A stretch of DNA of 64,000 nt from an uncultured Schlesneria sp. (GTDB taxonomy: Bacteria > Planctomycetota > Planctomycetia > Planctomycetales > Planctomycetaceae), in the NCBI GenBank assembly GCA_903904835.1, contig CAIVEI010000190.1, positions 1 to 64,000 of the forward strand, given 5' to 3'. The notes beneath the pieces are model-generated. The model worked only from the letters and a program-made list of their open reading frames with translations. It did not search any database and was not told the origin of the DNA. Both the position numbers and the translations under genes were made by a program. Below, piece after piece: positions 54,243 through 62,805 of this stretch. The stretch's first letter is position 1; each line of letters opens with the position of its first letter.

Positions 54243-56918
54243 CTACTTATCGAGGTGAGGCAGCTTCTTCATGGGGGCGCCAGCCGCATACCCATCGCTC
54301 GCACCTTTGACCGCAGGATTCGACTCTGCCGATAGCGCCACATCATCCGGCGTCAGGCTTGAGAAGGATTTGTCCGGCGTATTGACGACTTTCAAGTTGA
54401 TCGACTGCACACCTTCATAATTCCGAGAGAAAGATTTCCACTGACTCTGATCAAACGGTGGAAAATTACCCGTCAATTGTGATGTTGAGATATCGAGAAA
54501 TGTTTCGATATTATTGTAAAAGTTGAGGTCCCCTTTCCATGAGAACGACTGTTCAAAGTCCATGAACTCGGCCAATCCACGCATGGTAATCAACGGTCGA
54601 TTCGGCCCGCATGAAATCACGTTATTGCGTGCGTCGACAAAAATCGTTGGCAATTTCTCGGTTAGTCCTCCCATCCCCTCGACCGATAGCAGGCTTTGGC
54701 CAAGCAGGCACGTCACGTGTTCCAAGCCCAGCGAAATACTCTCTTTCTCCATTCCAACAGGGTTCATGACGAGCTTCAGTTGCAAAAGATTGCCATCCAC
54801 GCCAACTACAGAATCCTTCAATTCAAACCTTGCAGGGACAGGGTCGCGCAGAACAATGAAATCACAAACTCCGCGGACGAAACTTTCGGTTAACAACAGT
54901 TCGGGTGGAATCACAGGCATCCCGTTCTTTCTCAATCCCATCCCGTCCAGTCCTTGCCCGACCGGTGCTCGTTGTTCGACTACACAAGCCGCCTTGTTGT
55001 AGGGGTTCGTGATAGTGATCGTCACCCCCTTCAATTGCACTTTTTCTGGTCGTTCAAGTGAGAACATCGCCCACCGATCGGAACTCACCCGATTAGGGAC
55101 GACCATCACCAGATCGACGTTGACGAATTCGAGCAATCCGCCGGCCACCGTAATCATGTGCGGCTGTGCCCCGTCGGCTGCGAACTCGTTGGGAGCGAAC
55201 AGGATTGTTGGTCGATAGCCTTCGGCAGCGCGAATGATCAATTTCTTGTTTGGTAATCGAATCGGACGCTCGGCTTCACGAACTCCGTTATATCTCAGTT
55301 CAATCGTGCTACCGACTTCGGCAGCTTCCGTACAAGCGGCTTCCAGGCTCGCATACGACTTACCATTCTTGATCTGAATGGCAGGGATCGAGTCCACCGA
55401 TGACACCGCTATTTTTTCAGGCGTTAGCGATGACTTCGGCTTGTCGGATGTTGTTGAAGTCTCTGGTGTGCTTGTGCTATTCGTCGCTGGAATCGGTACG
55501 AAACTGATCGTTCCTGGGTCCTGCGTGACGGGTGGCAGTTTCTGATTCAAAAAATCCTTCGGAATCACAGAAACCTTCGGATCGTCAGCCGGTCGAGATG
55601 CCGTTTCAAGCGGTTTTGATTGCTGACTTGCCGCAGATACAGATCGTTCCAGATCACCTGTCTCAAGCGTGAAAGGGTCCGGCTGAGTTCGTTTACTCGC
55701 GACGGGATCACGCGGGAAAACGATGCGGGAAAAATCCGGATAAAATTGCACCGCTGCCACAAGCAGACACAACGCACATGTTGTTGCGACCCATCCAAAG
55801 TTGTTCTGCCAGAATGGAGGTTTGAATCGAGTTGCCGTCAACCAGACCTGGCCATCGATCGGTACGGCTCCCGCGCCAAGACTGCGAGCCACGATCAACA
55901 AATCGCGCAGCAAATCACCTGGCGATGCGTAACGCCGCGCCGGCAAGCTCGCCATCATTTTACGGACGACATGCGACAGCATGGGTGTCACGCGCCGATT
56001 CTTTTTCGCCGGATCTGGGGGATCTTTGTCCTGGTGATCCAATAGCTTTTGAAGAGCTGTTCCCTCGGGGTAAGGTGGCTCGCCGGTCAACATGTGATAG
56101 AGCGTGCAACCGAGCGAATAGATGTCGCTACGAACATCGACGCTATGCGGATCGCGGGCCTGCTCGGGCGAAATATAGTCGAACGTCCCCAAAGTCGTTC
56201 CAGGAATCGTCAGCTCAAACGATGACTCTAACGACGTTTTTCTCGCCAGCCCCAAATCGACGAGCTTTGCACGGCCAAACGGCGTGATCAAGACATTTGA
56301 TGGCTTGATATCACGGTGAATCACACCAGCAGTGGAGGTATGGTTCAAAGCCGCCGTTAACTGAATCGTGTAGTTGACCGCCTCGGCAGGCTCAAGCCAG
56401 CCTTTCGATCGAATCAAATCTCGAAGATTCTGACCAGGGACATATTCGTAAGCAATGTAGTGCAGGCCGGATTCTTCGCCCGAATAGAAGACGCGGGCAA
56501 TATTGTCGTGATCGAGTCTTGCGGCTGCCTGAGCTTCGTTCTGAAACCTTTGAACTGATGTTTGATCAAGCGCCAGCGACGGAGCCAGCACTTTTAACGC
56601 GACATCCCGCTTGAGACGTTCGTCTGACGCGAGAAATACGCTACCCATCCCCCCGACGCCGATCCGCTTCTGAATCGTAAAATGCCCAATCGTAATTCCT
56701 GCCACATTTTCCGCATCGTGAGTGGTCGGGAAAAGACGAGGAACAAAGCTGTTTCCGTTTGCCGAGATCTCACCGGAAAGCCCACTCGATGGCATCACAC
56801 GAGGATTTGTAATCACCGTTTCCGGACCGGCACCTTTGCCGGAGCGCCACAAATAACCAAACCCTGATCCGGTACCACTACCGGATTCAGACTTCGGTTG
56901 ATTCAGGCTGCTGGACAT
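54243..56918 (-). CDS. Membrane Ser/Thr protein kinase with extracytoplasmic beta-helix-like part
   Basis: The 891-residue protein has a low-complexity N-terminus (1-70) and a full eukaryotic-type kinase domain (about 75-355): glycine loop IGVGGMGSVF (86-95), VALK lysine Lys109, HRDIKPSN with Asp203, DLGLA with Asp221 and a YISPEQA block. One membrane helix follows (near 374-392: FGWVATTCALCLLVAAV). A Pro/Ser/Thr-rich stalk (to about 515) and an extracytoplasmic C-terminal domain of about 375 residues complete it, with repeated beta-turn wording suggestive of a right-handed beta-helix. No PASTA repeats are present. It should autophosphorylate and modify cytoplasmic targets in response to an external signal; the FHA protein at 32666 is one possible reader, by inference only. 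Confidence 0.9.
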   Translation of the reverse strand: MSSSLNQPKSESGSGTGSGFGYLWRSGKGAGPETVITNPRVMPSSGLSGEISANGNSFVPRLFPTTHDAENVAGITIGHFTIQKRIGVGGMGSVFLASDERLKRDVALKVLAPSLALDQTSVQRFQNEAQAAARLDHDNIARVFYSGEESGLHYIAYEYVPGQNLRDLIRSKGWLEPAEAVNYTIQLTAALNHTSTAGVIHRDIKPSNVLITPFGRAKLVDLGLARKTSLESSFELTIPGTTLGTFDYISPEQARDPHSVDVRSDIYSLGCTLYHMLTGEPPYPEGTALQKLLDHQDKDPPDPAKKNRRVTPMLSHVVRKMMASLPARRYASPGDLLRDLLIVARSLGAGAVPIDGQVWLTATRFKPPFWQNNFGWVATTCALCLLVAAVQFYPDFSRIVFPRDPVASKRTQPDPFTLETGDLERSVSAASQQSKPLETASRPADDPKVSVIPKDFLNQKLPPVTQDPGTISFVPIPATNSTSTPETSTTSDKPKSSLTPEKIAVSSVDSIPAIQIKNGKSYASLEAACTEAAEVGSTIELRYNGVREAERPIRLPNKKLIIRAAEGYRPTILFAPNEFAADGAQPHMITVAGGLLEFVNVDLVMVVPNRVSSDRWAMFSLERPEKVQLKGVTITITNPYNKAACVVEQRAPVGQGLDGMGLRKNGMPVIPPELLLTESFVRGVCDFIVLRDPVPARFELKDSVVGVDGNLLQLKLVMNPVGMEKESISLGLEHVTCLLGQSLLSVEGMGGLTEKLPTIFVDARNNVISCGPNRPLITMRGLAEFMDFEQSFSWKGDLNFYNNIETFLDISTSQLTGNFPPFDQSQWKSFSRNYEGVQSINLKVVNTPDKSFSSLTPDDVALSAESNPAVKGASDGYAAGAPMKKLPHLDK

Positions 56919-57234
56919 GATGCCCGCCAGGGAAAAAATTCGTGATATTCGTTAAAAAAGTAAATCTCGAAAACTCTGACGTGATTCTTGTTATCAGCCA
57001 CCACAAAGGGTTCCGCCGAAGCTTCCGCTCCATGAACCTAAAAAACTTTGACAACACTTAAAACGTCAGGTTTCTCAAGAAGGGACGCGAGAAACCAAAT
57101 TCTGCTGAAGAAATTCAGCAATCCGACAAGTGAGAATGATGTTACTCAGATCCGGGGATCTCTCTTTGTATTCTTAAACGTGACTCTTATTCTGACCATA
57201 GGGAATACCGAACTCGACCCAAATTGACGAAGAA
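56919..57234. other. Intergenic region upstream of kinase gene
   Basis: This is about 315 bp between the 102-residue gene and the kinase gene. A very short minus-strand frame here could encode a Gly/Ser-rich peptide, but nothing supports it. No terminator is clear. Confidence 0.45.
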
Positions 57235-57543
57235 TCAACCACTGATGCCTCGGTTTACTACCTCAGACACATCCTTTTGAATTGCGTTCAGATATTTTTC
57301 TAATGATTCGACCAAGCCGCCGGTAAACCGGTCACTTTCCACCACGGCAGAAACATAGCTTCGAATTGTCACATCGGCAACAGGCGGTGCGCCGGATGCC
57401 GGATCATGCTGGCGGCTTAACTTCTTAAGCTCATGAACTTTCGGTATAAATCCCAATTCTAGATGTTCCGCTAATTCACGGAGGACATGCCCGGCATCGC
57501 GCAGCTTTTCGCGGAGCGTCAGTTGATCAATGGAGGAACTCAT
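57235..57543 (-). CDS. Small hypothetical protein, 102 residues
   Basis: I do not recognise this family. The protein is hydrophilic and helix-prone (REKLRDAGHVLRELAEHLELG, VESLEKYLNAIQKDVSEVV). A short Pro/Ala-rich linker sits in the middle (HDPASGAPPVAD). There is no signal peptide and no membrane segment. The balanced composition and single clear ATG support a real gene. It is divergent from the metallophosphoesterase gene by about 100 bp. A role as a small helical partner protein is pure guesswork. Confidence 0.6.
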   Translation of the reverse strand: MSSSIDQLTLREKLRDAGHVLRELAEHLELGFIPKVHELKKLSRQHDPASGAPPVADVTIRSYVSAVVESDRFTGGLVESLEKYLNAIQKDVSEVVNRGISG

Positions 57544-57645
57544 GAAAGGTTCTTGTCAAACGAGTTCGATAGCGAAATGATGGCCTATTAGACCGTTCCC
57601 TGATGTCAATCGTCAAGACGGATTGGACTTTCTGGAGTGTAGACG

Positions 57646-58350
57646 ATGAAAATCCTCATTCTTGCCGATATTCATGCGAACTCGATCGCACTGCAATCCA
57701 TTCAAGAAAAATTTGATGTCTGCCTGTTTTTAGGCGATCTGGTCGAATACGGCGTCGATCCGATTCCCTGCATTGACTGGGTGCGAACGCATGCAACCGG
57801 CGCGATACGCGGAAACCACGATCACTCGGTTGCTCAACGAGTTCCCCCACCGTTCGGAACCGGGTTTCGTAAACTGGCCGGGGCGACCCGACAACTCCAC
57901 TGGAACATTCTTCGCCCTTCGCACCTGAAATATCTGACTCAATTGCCTGTGACTCAGAACCTGGTGATCGACGGGCAGCGATTTCATCTGGTCCACGCAA
58001 CGCCGCGTGATCCGATGGATGAATATCTCGCGGCTGATGCTGAAGGCTGGCAACGCCGGTTGACCAATTTCGACGTCGATTTCGTCTGCGTAGGACACAC
58101 CCACATTCCCTTTCATCTCGATCTGGGGACTTGCCAGGTCTTAAATCCAGGGAGTGTCGGGCAACCACGCGACGGCGACCCGCGAGCCGCCTACGCGATC
58201 ATTGAAAATGGTCGAGTTGAGTTAAAGCGAATCGAATATGACGTCGAAGCGGCCGTCAGGCAATTGCAGAACAGCGGGATCGATCAAGAGTTGATCGACC
58301 TCGCTTCGCAAACGTTGAGGACGGGCGGTCGCCCTAAAGCCGCACCGTGA
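57646..58350 (+). CDS. Metallophosphoesterase (calcineurin-like, YfcE/MJ0936 type)
   Basis: This 234-residue two-metal phosphoesterase has the complete motif series: DIHAN at residue 8, GDLVEYG, GNHD, a His in VHATP and GHTHIPF near 150, then NPGSVGQPR. This small calcineurin-like family dephosphorylates phosphodiesters or nucleotides; in vivo substrates are mostly unknown. It is complete and has a normal length. It converges with pckA, with 3 bp between the stops, and is not in an operon. Confidence 0.93.
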   Translation: MKILILADIHANSIALQSIQEKFDVCLFLGDLVEYGVDPIPCIDWVRTHATGAIRGNHDHSVAQRVPPPFGTGFRKLAGATRQLHWNILRPSHLKYLTQLPVTQNLVIDGQRFHLVHATPRDPMDEYLAADAEGWQRRLTNFDVDFVCVGHTHIPFHLDLGTCQVLNPGSVGQPRDGDPRAAYAIIENGRVELKRIEYDVEAAVRQLQNSGIDQELIDLASQTLRTGGRPKAAP

Positions 58351-58353
58351 CTA

Positions 58354-59931
58354 TTACCCTTCCATTGAGGCCTTTATCACGCCGCCTGACTGGAACTGCG
58401 CAAATGTTTCCCCAAACAAAGCGGCTAACTTCTTTGCACTCGTTTCATACGCAGCGCGATCCGACCATGCTTTACTCGGGTCAAGAATCTCACTCGGCAC
58501 GTTCGAACACCGCGTGATCACATTCAGCCCGAAGATCGGGTCGACATGGGTCGGTGCATCTTTGAGTTCACCTGAATGAATCGCATCGATTATCGATCGC
58601 GTATACGCCAGCTTCATCCGTGAACCCGTTCCGTATGCACCGCCGCTCCAGCCTGTATTGACCAGCCAGACTTTGGCATTGTGAGTTCGAATTCGTTCCG
58701 CCAGCAGGTCGGCATACTTCTGCGGATGCCAGACGAGGAACGGACCACCGAAGCAGGGTGAAAACGTGGCCTGAGGTTCTTTTACACCGACTTCGGTGCC
58801 GGCGATCTTCGCCGTGTAGCCGTTGACGAAGTGGAACATCGCCTGTTCTGGAGTCAGGCGACTGACTGGCGGCAATACACCGAACGCATCGCACGTCAAA
58901 AAGATGACGTCTGTCGGATGACCAGCAACACAAGGAATTTTTGCATTCGTCACGTACTCGATCGGATAAGCCCCGCGAGTATTCTGTGTGATCGACGAAT
59001 TATTGAAATCAACGTGATGATGCGCATCGTCATAGACGACGTTTTCCAGCACCGCACCATAGCGCAAGGCCTGGAAAATCTCTGGTTCAGACTCACGCGA
59101 AAGATAAATCGCTTTCGCGTAACAGCCCCCTTCAATGTTGAAAATCCCTTCGTTCGACCAGCAATGTTCATCATCACCAATCAACGATCGACGCGGATCA
59201 GCCGAGAGGGTGGTTTTACCAGTTCCCGATAAACCGAACAGAATCGACGATTGGCCCGTTACACGATCGGCCGTGGCGGAACAATGCATCGACAGGACAC
59301 CCCGTTTGGGCATCAGGTAATTCATGATGGTGAAGATCCCCTTCTTCATCTCACCGGCATACTCGGTGCCGAGAATGACGACTTCACCATTTTCAAAGCT
59401 GACGTCAACACTCGTCGTGGATGTCATGCCCGTTGTATATCGATTGGCCGGGAATCGACCGGCGTTGTAGATCACGAAGTCAGGCTTGCCAAAGGTCTCC
59501 AACTGTTCGTCCGTCGGACGAATCAGCATCTGATGCATAAACAACGCATGATAAGGCCGCGAACAGATGACACGAACTTTAATCTGATACCGAGGGTCCC
59601 AGCCGGCAAATGCGTCCACGACATAAAGTCGGTCACGCGTGTTGAGATAGTCTTTCGCCCGCTCACGATTGATCGAGAAGGTGGCATCGTCCAACGGAAA
59701 GTTGACCGGTCCCCACCAGATATCATCCGAAGACGCCGAGTTCTTCACCAGCCGTTTATCTTGCGGCGACCGCCCAGTCTTCTCACCCGAATACGCGATC
59801 AGTGCACCCGAATTGGAGATGCGTGTCCCCGGTTCGTACCGGATCGCTTCTTCATACAACTGAGAAGGGTCAGCGTTACGCAAAATCGTCTGCACATTCA
59901 GCCCATGTACAGACAAATCAAATTTCGACAT
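58354..59931 (-). CDS. pckA: Phosphoenolpyruvate carboxykinase (ATP)
   Basis: The 525-residue enzyme converts oxaloacetate and ATP to phosphoenolpyruvate, the first committed step of gluconeogenesis. Family motifs are the kinase-1a loop GLSGTGKTTLS (residues 233-243, Lys239), DDEHCWSNEG, and the substrate-binding RFPANRYTTGM region. The ATG at 59931 follows AGGAGAG and is better than the upstream in-frame extension. Length and motifs are normal. It is a single gene, convergent with the phosphoesterase gene. The downstream DPP-IV gene on the same strand lies more than 200 bp upstream, so it is probably a separate transcript. Confidence 0.97.
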   Translation of the reverse strand: MSKFDLSVHGLNVQTILRNADPSQLYEEAIRYEPGTRISNSGALIAYSGEKTGRSPQDKRLVKNSASSDDIWWGPVNFPLDDATFSINRERAKDYLNTRDRLYVVDAFAGWDPRYQIKVRVICSRPYHALFMHQMLIRPTDEQLETFGKPDFVIYNAGRFPANRYTTGMTSTTSVDVSFENGEVVILGTEYAGEMKKGIFTIMNYLMPKRGVLSMHCSATADRVTGQSSILFGLSGTGKTTLSADPRRSLIGDDEHCWSNEGIFNIEGGCYAKAIYLSRESEPEIFQALRYGAVLENVVYDDAHHHVDFNNSSITQNTRGAYPIEYVTNAKIPCVAGHPTDVIFLTCDAFGVLPPVSRLTPEQAMFHFVNGYTAKIAGTEVGVKEPQATFSPCFGGPFLVWHPQKYADLLAERIRTHNAKVWLVNTGWSGGAYGTGSRMKLAYTRSIIDAIHSGELKDAPTHVDPIFGLNVITRCSNVPSEILDPSKAWSDRAAYETSAKKLAALFGETFAQFQSGGVIKASMEG

Positions 59932-60091
59932 CAGTCTCTCCTGAGAGCCCAAGTACTCCTACGATCCATCCGAGCGCGCCGACAGATGATAACAGATCAC
60001 CGAAAGATCATCCTCCCTCAGAATACAACCGAGTCCTTCTTCTGTGCCTTTCTTCGTAACATAGGCTTCAGCCCGTGTGCCGCAACGAATC

Positions 60092-60108
60092 GTCGGCTTC
60101 CAGCCGAC
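60092..60108. repeat. REP-like hairpin, GTCGGCT-TCC-AGCCGAC
   Basis: A perfect 7-bp stem with a 3-base loop lies between pckA and the DPP-IV gene. It shares its core with the hairpins at 1271 and 62721. Confidence 0.6.
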
Positions 60109-60126
60109 ACACACACACACACACAC
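60107..60126 (+). repeat. Dinucleotide tract (AC)10
   Basis: Ten consecutive AC pairs overlap the right side of the hairpin. Such tracts can change length by slippage; it lies just beyond the stop of the DPP-IV gene. Confidence 0.95.
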
Positions 60127-60146
60127 TGCTTGCTCGCAAACCCAAG

Positions 60147-62498
60147 TCAATCCGTCTTCTTAACCAATAAGCAATCACGCAAATAATTCGTCATCAATGA
60201 ATAGAAATGCAAAACCGTATTCTTCCCTTCATTGATCGCATGTGACCGCGCCGGATAAGGCATGACGGTAAACCGCTTGTTATGGGCGATCAGCTCATTG
60301 ATCAGCATTTCGGTCCCCTGGTAGTGGCCGTTGTCATCTCCGGTTCCATGAACCAGCAGCAGGTTGCCACGTAGCTGTTTGGCGTACGTGATCGGCGAGC
60401 CAAACCGATATCCGTCGGCGTTAGCGGCCGGCAATCCCATATACCGTTCCTGATAGATCGTGTCGTAAAGCAACTGATCCGAATTGGGAGCAACAGCGAT
60501 CGCCGTATGATACAGGTCGGGATAGCGGAAGAGGGCGTTCAGGCTCATGCTGCCGCCGCCGCTCCAACCCCAGATCCCCACCCGATCTGAATCGGCGAAA
60601 CTCCAGCGTTTGAGCAAAGCTCGCGCGGCTGCGGCTTGTTCTTCCGGCGCGATCATGCCAATCTTGCGATAAACAGACTTTCGCCAATCCCGCCCGCGTG
60701 GCGCATTCGTTCCTCGATTATCCAAGCTGGCAACCAGAAAACCTTGCTGTGCGAGCATCCAATGCCATAGTCCACGCGATCCCTGCCACGAGTCTTGCAC
60801 CGTCTGGCCGTGCGGCTCGCCGTAGACGTAGAACAGCAATGGATATTTTCGATTCGGATTCATCAATGGTGGCTTCAGACACCAGCCGTCGAGAAGTATT
60901 TCGTCACCGATATCAACCCGAAAAAACTCGGCGGCTGGTCGGTCAAGTTGCGCGAGCTTTTCCCTCAGCTTCGCGTTGTCAGCCAACACGCGGATCGTAC
61001 TGTGGTCAGCCAGCCGAATCAGTTCAACGACCGATGGCGTGGTGAACGTCGAGTATTTGTGGATGGCCCAGTTCGTATCTGGCGAAATGTCGTAAGTATG
61101 CCAACCGGGCTGATTCAGCGGCGACAGTCGTTCTGGTTTCCCGCCAGCAAGCGGCACTCGATACAGGTAGCGCTGCGTCGGATTATCCGGTGACGCCGCG
61201 AAGTAAAGCCGCCCATGAACCTCGTCGATCACTTCCACCTTCAGCACATCGAATTCGCCGCTCGTCACTGGGGAAAATTCACCCCCATCGACACTAACCC
61301 GATAGAGATGCCGCCACCCGCTCCGTTCGCTCAACCAGACAAACCCCTTGCCCTTGTTAACCCACCGCACGGGGTTCTCATTCTCCAACCAGGTCGGATC
61401 GCTTTCAGTGAGAATCGTTCGGCTCTCGGTGGTCGTCACGTCCCACAGCATGACTCGGTTGATGTTCTGCAGGCGATTCATCTGCTGGATCAAAATCGCC
61501 TTGCTGTCAGGCCCCCACTCCATCTGTGGCAGATAATGTTCGCGCGGATCACCCGGCAGGTCCAGCCAACGGACCTCGCCACCTGCGGTGCTGACGACAC
61601 CGATTCGACTGGCTGAATTCGTCTTGCCGACCTTGGGATAGGGGAACGACGTGACGACGGGATAGGTTCCCTGAGTATTGTCGATGAGGTGAAAATCTTC
61701 GACCAATGTGGTGTCAAAATTCCAGAAGGCGATCGACTTGCCATCAGGGCTCCAGCGATATCCATCACGGATCATCAACTCTTCTTCATTGACCCAGTCT
61801 GCAGTCCCATTGATCAGCCTGGCAGATCCGTTTGTCGTCAGCGCCGTGATGCGTAGATCATTCACATCCTGAACGTAAAGATTTTGAGCGCGAACAAACG
61901 CGACGCGCGAGCCATCCGGCGAAAACTTGGCAAACATCAATGTCGAAGGTGCTGCATCGCCCCCCAGCTTCTTCAGCTCCCGAGTGGCAACATCCAGAAC
62001 CCAGTAATCCCCCCGGGTGTTGAGCCGCCAGACGCGTCGACTGTTTGTGTAGATCAAAAGCTTTGATTCATCCGCCGAAAACGCAAAACCATCGACAGAG
62101 AGCGGGTTTGACTCACCAGGCGGAATGAACAAATTGGCCGGTACCACGACCTCCTCTTTGCCGCTGGCCGCATCAATACGAACCAAAGCCTGGCTCTCGC
62201 CTGCTGCCTTCGACCCGTGCAGAGTAAAATAGGCTCCCCCCAATTTGCTCCACGTGATCATCCCGAGTTTCTCTTCCTGGAACTCCTCTGCCGAGAAGAT
62301 GCGTTCCACGGTCAATAGGCGAGATAAATCGTTGGATTTCATTGGGGCTCTGGCTGTCTGTGCATCGAGTTGAGGATCGGTCATCGCGACTTGCTGTCTA
62401 CAGCTTGCGGACGACTCAGCGATCGCTTCCGTGATGTCGTCGTTCTGCAACAAGCATGCCGCAACGGAAACGACAAATATCATTGTGAACAGATTCAT
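60147..62498 (-). CDS. S9 family prolyl peptidase (dipeptidyl-peptidase IV type)
   Basis: This exported serine peptidase of about 783 residues has a signal-like N-terminus (MMNLFTMIFVVSVAACLL). An eight-blade propeller region (about 60-490) is rich in WSPDGKSIAFWN-type blades. The C-terminal alpha/beta-hydrolase domain has GWSGGG (Ser near 646), GTGDDNGHY (Asp near 721) and RSHAI (His near 753), a complete triad. Such enzymes remove N-terminal X-Pro dipeptides. The ATG at 62498 is preferred to a TTG one codon earlier. Expected location is periplasm or membrane-bound. Three to four repeats of PDG and related turns are visible in the propeller. Confidence 0.93.
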   Translation of the reverse strand: MNLFTMIFVVSVAACLLQNDDITEAIAESSASCRQQVAMTDPQLDAQTARAPMKSNDLSRLLTVERIFSAEEFQEEKLGMITWSKLGGAYFTLHGSKAAGESQALVRIDAASGKEEVVVPANLFIPPGESNPLSVDGFAFSADESKLLIYTNSRRVWRLNTRGDYWVLDVATRELKKLGGDAAPSTLMFAKFSPDGSRVAFVRAQNLYVQDVNDLRITALTTNGSARLINGTADWVNEEELMIRDGYRWSPDGKSIAFWNFDTTLVEDFHLIDNTQGTYPVVTSFPYPKVGKTNSASRIGVVSTAGGEVRWLDLPGDPREHYLPQMEWGPDSKAILIQQMNRLQNINRVMLWDVTTTESRTILTESDPTWLENENPVRWVNKGKGFVWLSERSGWRHLYRVSVDGGEFSPVTSGEFDVLKVEVIDEVHGRLYFAASPDNPTQRYLYRVPLAGGKPERLSPLNQPGWHTYDISPDTNWAIHKYSTFTTPSVVELIRLADHSTIRVLADNAKLREKLAQLDRPAAEFFRVDIGDEILLDGWCLKPPLMNPNRKYPLLFYVYGEPHGQTVQDSWQGSRGLWHWMLAQQGFLVASLDNRGTNAPRGRDWRKSVYRKIGMIAPEEQAAAARALLKRWSFADSDRVGIWGWSGGGSMSLNALFRYPDLYHTAIAVAPNSDQLLYDTIYQERYMGLPAANADGYRFGSPITYAKQLRGNLLLVHGTGDDNGHYQGTEMLINELIAHNKRFTVMPYPARSHAINEGKNTVLHFYSLMTNYLRDCLLVKKTD

Positions 62499-62720
62499 CA
62501 AAGGCTTTCCAGAAGTGACATCGAGTTCATGCGATGAGGTTTACTGCGTCCCCTTGATTCTATCGAACAACCATACCAGCCCGCCAACATCAGGCAAGGC
62601 GCAATGAAATAGGCCATAACTTCTTGAGTTGCATTGGCAGAAAAGAACAGGCCGCGTAAGAACTCTACGACTCTGCGGATTCTTTTTTTTCGATTCAACC
62701 TTTGCCCACCTAAACCTCGT

Positions 62721-62737
62721 GTCGGCTTTCAGCCGAC
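62721..62737. repeat. REP-like hairpin, GTCGGCT-TTC-AGCCGAC
   Basis: A perfect 7-bp stem with a 3-base loop lies in the gap between the last two genes. It is almost identical to the hairpin at 60092 and is followed after about 20 bp by a nine-base G run (62756-62764). Confidence 0.6.
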
Positions 62738-62805
62738 ACTACCGACCTCGTTACTGGGGGGGGGCAGAGCTGCGCTGTCTCGTGGTTGCGTTGAAAACAT
62801 TTCCG

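Noticed and set aside
56919-57234. Tiny Gly/Ser-rich peptide frame upstream of the kinase gene
   Set aside because: At under 20 residues and without start support, it is indistinguishable from chance.
59251-60186. 311-residue plus-strand frame opposite pckA
   Set aside because: pckA is unambiguous on the other strand; the frame has no family pattern and includes the reverse of conserved pckA codons.
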